NCBI GenBank assembly: GCA_002224055.1
Contig: AZLU01000089.1
Location: 67,170-131,169, forward strand
DNA length: 64,000 nt
Source: Pezizomycotina sp. ARF18
Lineage: Eukaryota; Ascomycota
Reading direction: 5' to 3'
Positions 23,755 to 35,312 of this stretch are shown piece by piece. A program made the translations under genes and the position numbers. The notes beneath the pieces are model-generated. The model was not told the DNA's origin, did not search any database, and was given only the letters and a program-made list of their open reading frames with translations. Numbering within the stretch: the stretch's first letter is position 1; each line of letters opens with the position of its first letter.

Positions 23755-24793
23755 ATGGTAAACCTTGCCGCGCCTCCCAGCCTGACCAACCTCCCAACCG
23801 AGGTCCAGCTGATGGTCATCGAGAACCGCAATCTCGATCCCGCGACCGCCGTAACATCCGCCTGACCTGTCGCACGTTAGCCTCGTTGCGGCCCGCCGCA
23901 TGTTCCGAACCATCGTCTTAGATTTCTCAAAAACACCCCTCGGGGATAATGTCTTCGGCCACCAATTCGACAACAACAACATCCAATGGGGCACGATATA
24001 CCTCACCATGATGGGGCTCAACGCCGTCGGCCAGCGCCGCTTTACTATGGTAGACTGGTTGATCCGCTACGCGCGCCTCCGGGAGGGTTGGAGGAACGCG
24101 GCGATGACGCCCTACCAGCGCGTGCGGCACTTTATCGACAACTGGAACACGCCCATGTACTACGACATCACCAACTGGTGCACCAGGCTGATCATCAAGA
24201 TCGACAGCGTGATGAACAGGACCTTCCCTTCCTTCGTGAACAGCCAGGCGTTCGAGGACCTTGTCCAGCGCCTGCAGAACAGCCTGAGCCCTAGCAGACT
24301 GCAGAACGTCGAAATACACATCAACATCATGGCCGCGCACGACTCCTACCTCTGCAGGCTGCTTTCCACCGCGGGCAGGTTGGCGACCCGCTACAACCTC
24401 AGGCTGCACGTGGCGTTCTACGGGAACTGGCACATCTACACGATCCTGAACCCCCCGAGGCGACCGAACCTGCAGGCACTGAACTATTGCAACAACTTAA
24501 CCACACTGGAGTCGACAGACTACATCAGCAACAACTGGGCTAATCAGATGCGGGCGGCTCTGGAACGGAATAGGGATACGCTGGTGAGCCTTCACGTCGG
24601 CGCAGGACCGATCCACCCGAGTAACATGGACCACGTTCTCGGGCGCGCGAATTTCGTCATGGGGAACCAGTTTGTCGATTTCAGCGTCTACGATCGGAGG
24701 TTGGCACCGACGACTCGCGCGAATGCCGCCAGATTCGGGCCGAACTGCACGACGTTTCTGGACCATAGGAATAGACGGCAGAATCTCCCCTAG
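23755..24793 (+). CDS. F-box-like protein, downstream member of a tandem pair
   Basis: ATG 23755 opens an F-box: LTNLPTEVQLMVIENR, then RNIRLTCRTLAS and ARRMFRTIVLDFSK. From 23900 one frame runs 297 codons without a break: QRRFTMVDWLIRYARLREGW, FPSFVNSQAFEDL, NVEIHINIMAAHDS, TTLESTDYISNNW, and the closing ARFGPNCTTFLD. It aligns along its length with the gene just upstream. Two frame changes occur within the F-box itself (about 23842 and 23886), each a one-base loss; the first fits a C run and the second a T or G. The long clean frame argues that this is a working gene. The target and pathway are unknown. Confidence 0.7.
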
Positions 24794-25060
24794 GACGATC
24801 AGTAAACAACGTGGTAGGAATAAAACATGTTTGATTAAGTGGTGGACTCGAGATTAGGATTCTATTAGGACTATGTAGGGTGTATCTATGTATCTACTAA
24901 AATGCTGTATATAAACGAAGAAACAATGAGATTAGGACGTAAAACGCCAATATTATGAGTATGCAAAGGCTTCAACTGCCTTCAAGTGTGAAACTAGAAT
25001 GAACAAGCAAAATTAATCAAGTATATCATGAAACTGCAACAACATCAACCTCGTAACGGC

Positions 25061-28000
25061 TTACACCTTCACCCTCTGGTTCCCGCAAACGTTCAGGAAC
25101 ACTTCCTCCAGCGTAGCTCCGTTCACCGTGTACTCCTTCACCATTCCTCCGTTCCTCTTCATCACTTCCATCCGCTCCATCACGGTGGCGAAGCTCATCT
25201 CCCTCTGCGGGACGCTGAACTTGACCTGGCCATGGTTGCTCGAGAACTCTCTAACGCCCGCTCCCTCGAACGCCATGCGCACGCCCGCCTCGTGGTCGAT
25301 AAACTCGCCGTCGTCTACTACGCGCGGACGTGGTAGAAGCCACCGTACCTCTCCCTGAGTTCTGTGGTTGTCCCCGCAGCTAACATGCGCGTCGATATGA
25401 TCGCGACGGACGACGCTAGGGCTTCAACTTCCTCCATCGAGTGTGTAGTAAGCAAGATAGAACGCTCGTTCGCAACGCCCTCAGAGTCTTCAAAGAGCGC
25501 GCTTACTCGCGGCGTCCTGGCCCGTTGATGGTTCGTCGAGAAGGAGTACGGGCGGGTTACGAGCAGCGAAATAGCAACGGACAGCTTCCGCTTCGTGCCT
25601 CCGGAGAGTTTAGATACCCTCCTATTCCTGAACTCCTGTATCCTGAGCGCTTCGATGACGATGTCGACGTTCCTGTCGATGTTCGGACGCCCTTGATCGA
25701 CGCGTAGAATTTCAGTGTTTGGCGGACCGTCATGTCATCCACAGCATCGTCCTGAGGGCATACGCCGATCTGCGAGCGGGCCCCGACGAGATTCTTGATA
25801 ACAGATAGGTCGCGAATGAATACGTCTCCATTATCGGGCCGTAATTCTCCTCTGATCATGTTTATCGTCGTCGTCTTACCGGCTCCATTGGGACCTAGCA
25901 GCGCAAGCGTTTCGTTAGGTGAAATACCGAGACTACATCATCAACGGCGATAGATTTGCCGAAGCGCTTGGTGAGGTGAGATGCGCGGAGTAGGCTATCA
26001 GCTGCCATGGACTCTTTATAACCCCTGTTACCGCCGGAGTTCGCAACGAGCTCGATGTCGGAGCTCGCGGCTTTCTCGTAGATTGGGGACATCTTGTTGT
26101 AGCGGACAGCATCCCATAGACGGTCGAACCAGCGTACTCAAACGCTACCAGAACGAGCGAGAGGAAGAGAATTTGGACAATGAGGTTTAGGTATACGCCG
26201 CCGTACAGTTGGTACGAGAACGCCGCCGGCGGGTCTTCGCCGAATTTTCCGCACAGAGTGCTCCACGAGTTTGTAGAGATGAAGAACGCGCGAGCGAGGT
26301 TTGCTCCCGGACTAACGAGTCCGAATCCAGACTGCAGCGACGAACGTACCCCCCAAGAGTTTGCAGGCGCAGTAGCTGAAGCGACGCCAGAAAGGATATT
26401 CGCCATGACGTACAGCAGTAGAAGAATAAGATGGATGACGACGGACATCGGATACGCGGCGCGGGACGAAGTACAGTGAAAGTATAAAACAGCCGAAGCA
26501 CGTAGCGATACCGAAAAGAATGATGGCGCCGATAAGGTAACCTGGCTGGTACCACTCCTTCGAGTAGCGACCGGAGAGCAGAATGCCGAAGACAGCGAGC
26601 GCCACGATGAATATGATCTGGAGTTCCCAGAGGAGGTATGCGGACCAAAGCGCTAATGAGAGACGCCGTTGCTATAGTGCAGCGCCCGGACGCGGCGGTT
26701 ACGCTCGTACGCTGGGTAGATGATTGCTGAAGAGAAAGCGAGGACGAAACCCATAGCTAAAACGTAGAGAACGGAATAGCGAGGAACGAAGTCTTTGCGG
26801 GCGGCCTGTTGAATTTACCCGCGTAGGCGTTGATAATGGTCCCTTATTCTTTAGCGACTGCAGATTGGTAGCCAGGTTCATTGCCATCATACCGATGTCA
26901 GGCTGCACTTTGATATCGTTATTCAGCGAGAATGCGATTGTGGCTTTACCGGTATCAGGAGTAAAGACTCCCAGCTGCGGTCCTGAAATCGCGGCGTCGT
27001 AGTTATCGTTTGTATCCGTGCGATTATTTAAAGCGGATTTCATGGCGTCTACGCTGTCGACTACGAGGCGGACTTGAGTGGACAAGAGAGTTGCGATCGA
27101 GGAGCCTGCGCCGCCAAAACTATCGCCGAAGCTGGATAGTGCTTGCGCCTGGGACAGGATGGGCGCAAGGGATGCGTTGTAGGCCATGGCGTAGTTCTGG
27201 CTATTTACGGCGGAGTTGGGACCTACGACAAGGAGCTTCTGACCAGGACGGTAACCGCCGATAAGGCTATAGAGAACGCTGGAGATGTCACGCTTGACGA
27301 GATCACGTTTTGCGAGCCTGGAAGGGTGATCATTCTCATGCTCAACGGATCGCTTCGCGAAGTCGGAGTATTGGCCAAGATTTCCCGGGAGCGAGTCCTG
27401 AATGTTATCGAAGGTACCCCGTAAACTGCCGACTTACCACCGATCTGCTCGTATTCACTGCGGAGGACGGCGCAGTTGTTCTGGTTCGAGTAGATGGTTC
27501 CTGCTGTGCCGTTTCTGATAGCGGCCGCGATGGCGATGGGGATACCAAGGGCGAGGACGACGGCGAGCCAGTTGTGCTTGAGTACCACGTATCGCTTGAC
27601 GAAGAGTGCGCCGACCTGCTGGAAGAAATTGAGCGGACGACCATGGTCTAGCTTTGAGCTTAACGCGGCGGCACTCTGTTGCTCGTCGCTACCGTGAGCA
27701 CGGACCGCATAAGCGTCTCCGGCGCTCGCAGCAGTTCCGTCCAGCATATCTCCATTTGCAACTTTCAGGAACACCTGCTCGAGCGTCGGGAATGCGACTT
27801 CGTACTTTTGCCGACCGACCGCATCGCGTTCGAGTCCAGCGAGGATACGGTGTGCCTCAGCCGAATTCGAAGCCTCAAACTTCTCCGCCTCAGGGTTGTT
27901 TATGTCCGCAATACGTACTTATCGCCGTGTTTCGCCTTCAGGGTCGTCGAGGGGCCCTCGCAGACCAGTTTACCCTTCGAAATGATCACGACGTGGTCAG

Positions 28001-29941
28001 ATAATATATCCGCTTCATCTAAGAAGTGCGTAGTCATGATGACGGTCCGCCTCGAAAACCCCTTCTGGATGATCTGCCAGACGTTCTGACGGCTGAGGGG
28101 GTCGAGGCCGCTGCTGGCTTCGTCGATGCAGCAGATTTTCGACCCGCCGACGAAGGAGATTGCGAGCTGGAGTTTACGCTTTTGACCACCGGAGAGTGTG
28201 GCTACGCGGGAGTCGGCTTTCTCGATGAGATCGCACTCCTGGATGATAGATTCGACGGTATCGCCGTTCGCCGAGCCGCCCTTAATCTGCGTCCAGAGGT
28301 CGATGTGTTCGCGGACGGTGAGCTCGCCCCAGTGGACATTGTGTTGAGGACAGATACCGAGTTCAGTAGGCTTGCAGCCCAGTTCCATGAGACTGCCCTT
28401 GTCGACTTGTGCATTCCCGCGATGCACTTCAGCGTCGTTGTCTTACCCCCGCCGTTGGGACCGAGAAGGCAGACAACGGCACCGCGCTTGACCTGGAAGC
28501 TGAGGTTATCTACGGCCTTCTTCTTCCGATAAGTCTTTGACAGTCCCGTGATACGGAGCGCGAGACCCTCGCTGGGGTCGAGTAGCGCGACGTGTCGGGG
28601 ACGTGGTAAAAAGCCTGTGCGCCAGTAATGCGAGGAGAATGTAGAGGACGGTCTGAAGGATGTAGAAAAGGGGTATAATCCTGGACTGAACGAGGGGAAT
28701 TGCTTGAACCCGCTATCGTTTTGCTGCTGGATGAGGGAGGAACGCGAGAGTGAGAAGCCCTTGTTGGCAAACGCCTGTAGCCGAGCAATGTCTCCGATCA
28801 TGATAGCATATGTGAATGGTGGGAATAGGGCCGATAATACGACGATGGGCCCCCTTGAGACTCGAGCGTAGTGAAGTTTAGGAAATACGCGAGGGAAACG
28901 CACGCGAACGCAACGGTTATGACTGCGGAAACTGGTCCGGCAAAGTTTCCTCTCCGGAAGAACGTTGAGAGGAACATGCATACGGCGAGGATGGAGGTAC
29001 CCGCCAGGATTGCAGGAAGATTATAAGACCGGCGTTGGTCTTGTTGAAGAGAACAAGGCCGAGGATGAGGCCACAGGCGATGAATGCAGGCAAATAAAGC
29101 ACCCAGAAGGACATGAAGAATGACGCAATCTGAGGGATTTTTCGGCAACCCTGAGCGATGAGCAACTCCGTCGTTCCATTTTCGCGTTCTCGAGCGATGA
29201 AGGCGCACGTGTAGATAACTACGTCAACGAAAATAAGGAAAAAGAATGGCGCGACGAAGAGAGACACAAATAGGTAGTAGATGTTGGCGTTATTAGCCAG
29301 CCCTGGGATGTCGAGGCTGTTCAGGTTCACGCCGCCGCCAAAAGGGACTTCGTCCGGGATCGGCGCGTTTTCAAAGTTCCCGATGGCGCTGTCGAGGGCC
29401 CACTGCAGCGGCAGAACCCTGTCCTCCAAAGCAGAGTCGTGCGACCGCCAGTTCATCCTCCGGTTTTGGACCTCGCTGTCGATCACGATGGTGTAGTTCA
29501 CACTACTCTGGCTGACCGAGTGGAACACTACAGCAGCGAAACAGTTGCTTGTTCCTTGCGTAGTCTGCGTGCATTCCTTCTCAAGTTCCGCTAGCGTGTT
29601 CACGCTGAGTGCCTGCGTCAGCGGCGTCAACTTGGCGCTGTCAATAACCTTCTGATGATCAGGTCGGCAGATTTCTGCATGCTTGTATCACGGACGAAAA
29701 CGAGCTTGCCAGCGCCGTTGCCCATGGCATCCTTAAGCGTCCGTACAGGCGAGGGCGCTCCCATGCCTTCGTTGTCATCACCTGTGATACCGGCCTCCTT
29801 CAGGAAAGAAAGGATGAGAGCGAGGGCTACGGGAATGAGGAAGGCTCTGATGAGCATCCGGATCGGTCTCCGGAAGAAGAGAAAGAAATTCTTCCGCGAC
29901 AGCGCGATCGTCTGCCGCGGGTATTGACTCAAGCTAGCCAT
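25061..29941 (-). CDS. ABCA-type full ABC transporter
   Basis: One gene of about 4.9 kb (about 1,600 residues), arranged (TM-loop-TM-NBD) twice, as in ABCA lipid-transporter relatives. It starts at MASLSQYPRQ (29941) with a first helix after FRRPIRMLIR. A large loop is followed by helices around FVSLFVAPFFFLIFVDVVIY and the EKE-like IARERENGTTELL. NBD1: GPNGGGKTTT (about 28460), LSGGQKRKL, CCIDEASSGLDP, MTTHFLDEAD, and the tail motif PTLEQVFLKV. The second half begins NWLAVVLALGIP. NBD2: GPNGAGKTTT (about 25880), IGVCPQDDAV, LSGGTKRKLSVAIS, LLLDEPSTGQD, TTHSMEEVEAL, and the tail ATLEEVFLNV. Tail motifs of that type after both NBDs are characteristic of ABCA. The frame changes at least ten times but all motifs persist. 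A substrate, possibly lipid, is inferred from the family only. Confidence 0.8.
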
Positions 29942-30106
29942 GATGAGATGGCGTGAGAGACGTGTTTATCTCCTATGAGACGTCTAGAGTTTTGCTGCTT
30001 TGTATCCCGCTCTTCAAGGTTAACCTGTCCTGGAGAACTAGACAAAACCATAAAATTTCGCGATAGAAAATGGCTCAGAAAACAAAGAGCCTCGTGTGTA
30101 ACAAAC

Positions 30107-30137
<31 letters not shown>

Positions 30138-31889
30138 TAAAAGAAAACAAAGAGCGAGAACCAAACAGAAAGCTAAACTTATAAGATCCAATACTAAAAG
30201 GCGGGATTAAGAATATTATATACTTATTAAATTAATAAGAATAAGAGATCGTAATAAACCTATATCAGATGAATCAATAGATAGATGAAATAAGGAAAGG
30301 TGGAAAGAAAACAAGCAAGAAGTTGCTCTGGAGAAAAAGTGCGCGTAAATATTAGAACATTCTTGCAGAAAATAGATTGGCTCTAAGTCATCCCAGTAGG
30401 AACAAGAAAAAGGAGGCGAATTCTAGCAAATGGAACATCACAAAGGAAAAAAAATAGAAAAATAAAACGTCGTTCAGTTGCTTGGCTTCCGACGTGGGCA
30501 ATCTTTGCCTATATTGTGTTCTTTCTGCCGCTAGCGTTCTGTCTCGGATACATAAGGAAAGACACAACAGAAAGAACTTGAATGCTTTTCGAGGAACCTG
30601 TCAATCTAGTACAGAAACAGCTTCCGTATTCGTGATGCGAGAATCATGGACTTGTAAGTTTCTGTTCCTTCATGGAACCATTATAAGGAGGCTTAGATGG
30701 CGAATGGCCAATAGGTGACCCCTGGCGTTAGGGCTGTGCAAGAGATGAAATGGAACTGTAGGCAATTGCAATAACATATCAATGCGTATCCGCGAGAGAC
30801 TGCGGAGTATATAAGGACAATCCAATGTATTGATTCCTATTGCATATTAAGGGAAGGTACCAAATCCTTCGGTCTGAAACAGAGCACCGCCTCTCCTGGG
30901 AACTCTTCCTATTTTGTGCCCAATAATGAACAGGTTTTGCTTACATGTATTTTAGTTATTAATAACCTGGAGCATTATTATTGTTGATTTTAATTGGAAA
31001 GAATTATACAGGCTGGGCGAACCGGCCAATAGCGAGCCGAAGATTCTACCAAGGATCCAGTAAGAAAGCATGTCGTTTCGAGGAAACATCCGCGATGGAG
31101 AACAAAAGTGCAACGAATTTCTAGAAAGTCTGTGCACGACGACGCGTAAAACTGGCAGAAGAGCGTTGTTCAGTGTCAGGGCTCTACGGGTGGTGCAAGG
31201 TCGCTTAGCGTAATGATTTCGGAATTAAATCGCAAATGGCCAGGTCGAAAGGGTCGATTTATATATTATCGTTGGATTCATTGGAGACTTGACATCAGCC
31301 CTTATGTAAATCTTCGCATTCTCATGTATATCACGACCTAGTTTTATTTTACTTTATAGAATATTAAATCTATGATCGTATTACGGAAGCACATTTCGAA
31401 CGTCGATGAGTTTCGCCTCGCAGTGTAAGATAGTTATTAACTACAAAATATGAAGATGAATTACGCATTGAGAAACTTTAGCCCGCATATCTATGGCGAT
31501 GATGCGGAAAGCCTACCGCCTTCTCCTCAATATAATGCTCGGCTTCATATTTCTAAAAGCTCCTCAGCGTTTTAAGTGATAATGTTGTGATATATTCGAG
31601 AGCCCCTACACTATATCAACATCACAGCCATCGACCTTATCAAACAACCCAAACTTTGACCTCAAAAACTATAGGATTACATTGCAACAACGCATATCGT
31701 CTTCATATAGGCAGAAGGAAGTCGTCGTTATACAGAGCTCTGCGTACTATACTAGGTTTTTCGAATCAACTCATGAGTCCTTACGAAGTATGAACATCTC
31801 TATATAATACGTAGCCTTCATGAGCGTGTCTAGGCATTCCGCCTCCACCGATCTCGCAACTTTACATCAAGTCCAGCCTATGCTATCTC
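29942..31889. other. intergenic, includes the upstream region of the ABC transporter
   Basis: A 29-nt A run lies about 170 bp upstream of the ABC start. The rest is AT-rich. Short frames at 30482-30718 (+) and 30952-31137 (-) have no family signal. Confidence 0.55.
30107..30135 (+). repeat. poly-A run, 29 nt
   Basis: This is the longest mononucleotide run in the window. It lies upstream of the minus-strand ABC transporter, where it reads as poly-T towards the gene. Confidence 0.9.
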
Positions 31890-32665
31890 ATTAGGATTTA
31901 CATTCGGCGTACTCAAAGTGCTTTTAATATTTTTCCCCAACGGGCCCAGGACTACCTCGCGGTACATTCCTTCCTCGTCTAAAATACCTGTAAGGATCCA
32001 TCCTGCGATCCACCCCCCTAGCCTCGTATTGAGGCTATGCAATTCCAAGTCGATACTCCTTGAGCCAATTAATCGCCTGGTTTAAGTCTCAAATCATGTG
32101 GATCCCTAACAGGCTTTCCTGAAGTTTTTTTCGCCAGCGCAGCCATGCAGAGTTGAGCTCAGGCTATACTTTTGGAGGATGGGGTAGCACCAGGTGATAA
32201 TATCCCGATAAATGCTTCGTCCTGCAGATGTCGTTCGAAATTTTCATCTCTGCTGCTTTAAGGGAGTCACACATCATGCGGTCAGGGATCGGGTCTGAGA
32301 AACGGTTTGTTGGTGATCCGCCGCAAATTATTCCGTACACCAGCGAACGCTTAACGGCTGGCGAACCGTATCACTCCGAAACATCGCATTCTAATGCTTG
32401 TTTGACAGGTCGTGACAAGCTCGTGGAGTGAGAAACCACGTCTCTATGAGTAGAGATTGTTACTTGATCCTCACAAGTAGTAACGGTTGAAGTTGCGATT
32501 GATAATTGGCATTACTGTTGCGTTTCGAATTGATTTCTTCCGAGAAGTGACGGAAAAGACGTCTTCCTTCGCGCCATCAAAAAACGAGCACCTTGAAACG
32601 TGCAGCCTATATAAAAGATGTTCATCAATCAAAGTGTAACCTCGATAAGAAGCCTCTGGTTTCAT
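31890..32665 (-). pseudogene. unidentified decayed gene
   Basis: Read on the minus strand from about 32665: MKPEASYRGYTLIDEHLLYR, then (frame change) TCEDQVTISTHRDVVSHS, AVKRSLVYGIICGGSPTNRF, DRMMCDSLKAAEMKIS, GYYHLVLPHPPK, INWLKEYRLGIA, GGWIAGWILTGIL and DEEGMYREVVLGPLGKNIKS. The pieces follow one another in order, have balanced composition and are separated by frame changes and a few stops. I do not recognise the family. It is either a pseudogene or a gene with several base-calling errors. The start at 32665 is only the first Met of the readable block. Confidence 0.4.
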
Positions 32666-34496
32666 ACCATTTGATGTTTCATGGGAAAGTAAGCAAGCAA
32701 CTCGCTACGACGTTCTGCGCTTAGAAAATCCTTCTTACAAAGCATTCTGAACATACGTCGGCAGATTCGATGGTGAGATAAGTTCGATTGGAATAGACTC
32801 GGCCATACCAGTGCCCCTGTTAAGCGGAGGAAACTGTTTCACCGCCGATACCGGGTAAACAATCGGAAAACAATCGGAAAACAAACAAGACACGCAGGCT
32901 CCATGCAATGTATCGAGAGTATTTCAGAGAAACGGGTAGGCTTCTTATATTTTGATATTAGATCACTTTTGATTGGGGGCAGCATTCATGGACCTGGCGC
33001 TATGGAATTTTCACAAGTTAATTCGCAAAACTTAACAGTTTCCCAGCTATACCTTCAGGTCCAGCACGGCATCGAACAAATCTCGTATCTCTCGCGTAAA
33101 TTATTATTATTATTCTACTCTCTTTTTGTTTTTGGATAAGCAGTAAGAAGCAATATATCATGTTTACCACATTCAATTCGCGTTTCTAGTGGAAATTACT
33201 CTAAAACATCTAAAAGTCTTGCTTATACTAAATCTGGTTGGTGAAGTATACTCCTCGGAGAATTAATGTGCCCTCATTTGAAGCTATAAACGAGAATGTT
33301 CTGCCTAGCGAAAACAGCCTTCGTCTAATATGTTGACAGAATGACAAACTATGACGTTGGAAGTCTCAGACACACTCGGATTGTTCCGTATAGCGGCACT
33401 ATAGCATCAGATTAACTACCCTGTAAAGTTTCAATTCTTCTTGGTTTAATAATTGTTACCAACGAGCCTCCGACATCACGATGCAGGCTGGCGATTACTT
33501 TTCCCGCAGATGGTGTTCAAATAATCAGGTTATAGGGAGGTTTGGGGAATTCATAACTCGATACCAAATATTGAGAAGTTCGTAATAGTAATATACATCG
33601 GTAGAACATCGTAATAAAAACATATAAAAGGAAACTCATAAGGATAAATAGATACAAAGGAAATGGGGAAGGTAAGAACGAATGTGAGAAGTTGGATAAT
33701 AGTTTATCAAGTTGTTTGATCTTGAGATCGCTGGAAAGTCATTTTGTCTAACCATAAGATAGGAGAAGATCCACAGTATGGCTGGCACCAGCATTGTAAT
33801 ATTCGCCCTAGCAGAATGTCCTATAATCCCGAGGAGGCGTACCTTCGGAAATATTGAGCAATGCAAGTAGAAGATGAGGATGCAGGTTTGTAACAACAAC
33901 AAGAATAAAACCGGGACGGACCTGGAAATGCAAATACAAGAACCAAAGGCAAATGCAAACAATACAAACGCCGAGTAAATGCAACAGGAAGAAAAGTATA
34001 CAAGGGGTCAACATTTATCGAGCAAAATGGGAACCAGTCCAAGACTCTGGGTGAGCGTGCCGATGACGGACTGTTGAAGACGAGCTCGCAGAAAGAGAAA
34101 TAAGAAAGCGGCAATAGAACACTTCGAATGCGATAAGGACGAGGAGAGCAAGAGTGATAAAATAGGCAAGAAATCGTGAAAAGCTTGAGACAAGGTATAG
34201 GCGCGTGGGATGTCGTTGACGATGAGCCTTCTCAGATGTGAAGACCTGGCCACTGGAGCACCGTCTTTACTGGCGAAGAAGAAACGGCGTAGTAGCTCTT
34301 TAATCTCCTAGAGCACACGTTAGCTACGTTAGATCTACCATGACACAGAAGAAAACGATAGTGACGACAGTGAATGATTTACTGTTACTTACTGAAGACA
34401 ACCTTCTTCCCATGGTGGAGAACAACGCGGCTAGGATACTGGACAGGAACGGACTTCCTCTTAGTCTCCTTTCAATCGTAACTGTCGCCCGAGGGG
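32666..34496. other. intergenic; hydrophobic minus-strand frames at 33636-34253
   Basis: No clear gene is visible. Overlapping minus-strand frames between 34253 and 33636 are rich in Leu, Phe and Ser (for example AFHDFLPILSLLLSSSLS and GVCIVCICLWFLYL) and could come from a small multi-helix membrane protein in broken frames. Pyrimidine-rich DNA gives the same composition, so I do not call a gene. Confidence 0.4.
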
Positions 34497-35312
34497 TCAG
34501 AATGTCTCAGGCAGAGCCCAGCGGACCTTCTTCTGTGTAGTCCTCGACCTATGAGTGATACCATTCTCATCAACGCGATCGGTATCGACGTCCGTCTTCT
34601 CTTCCTGGACTTGAGCTTGCCATCCTTGTACTTAGAGTAGCGCTGTGTCCTGGTCGTGCGCTTCGTCCAGTTGTCATCATCACCCTGTTCCTCATCGTCG
34701 AGCCAGACGAGGACTCAGAGGACCAGTTGGAGGAATTGTCGCCCTCAGCAGCGGATCTTGGACGTACTCATACTCATATTCGTAGGAAGACATCGAAGAA
34801 GCTGTCGAGAGACACGGAGACACAGACTGGATAGCGAGCGACTGCGGCTGCGGCTACGAGATACGGACCTTTCCCTCGTCGCGGACGACGCACGGGATGA
34901 AGAGACGGAGTGGCTCTCGGCATACCAAGCGCCTTCATAGACCAGCGCTCGGTCCAGCAACCCTTCGCCTCATCGTAGCAGAGCTGCCTGCGGTATTCCG
35001 GGCCTGGCGGCGGCGTTGGCGCGTCGCGTGGACGGGATGACTCGCGCCGGTGGCAGTGGTGCTCTTCGCGGTGGTAGTGCTCACTGAGGTGGCTGTGGTG
35101 GCGGCGGTGGCGCTGGTGGGGGAACGCTCTCGGGAATCAGCGCTGGAGGAGCGAACGTGGCGGACGAGCTCGGACTCGCGAACGCGCTCGGCGGCGGGGT
35201 TCTTGGTGTGGATGACGAGCTGGCTGTTGCTGTGCCTCGAAGGCGAAGTCTCAAAGCGGATCTCCCCGGTGTGGGGCTCAACAAGGACGGTAGCTTGGCG
35301 ACCTGGCGACAT
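34497..35312 (-). CDS. charged low-complexity protein, unknown function
   Basis: ATG 35312 opens MSPGRQATVLVEPHTGEIRF, followed by HSNSQLVIHTKNP and a Ser/Arg/Thr-rich region. Across frame changes the likely sequence continues with His/Arg/Glu-rich repeats (REEHYH-like), YRRQLCYDEAKG, a Tyr-Glu repeat SSYEYEYEYVQDP, DDNWTKRTTRTQRYSKYKDG and a closing HRSRTTQKKVRWALPETF, with the stop at 34497-34499. I base the unit on its consistent strand, on codon sense across the breaks, and on a natural start and stop. The mix of acidic and basic repeats suggests a disordered, perhaps nuclear or RNA-associated protein, but no known domain is visible. Confidence 0.45.

Noticed and set aside
24000-24433. 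Long antisense frame (168 codons) inside the second F-box gene
   Set aside because: It is a shadow of the clean plus-strand gene, whose paralogue is conserved in the plus frame only.
28026-28532. Long plus-strand frame (168 codons) inside the ABC transporter
   Set aside because: It is a shadow of the NBD1 coding strand, where all ABC motifs read on the minus strand.
32855-32890. Short direct repeat (AACAATCGGAA twice)
   Set aside because: Only two adjacent copies of an 11-mer; too short to be a meaningful array and nothing like a CRISPR.
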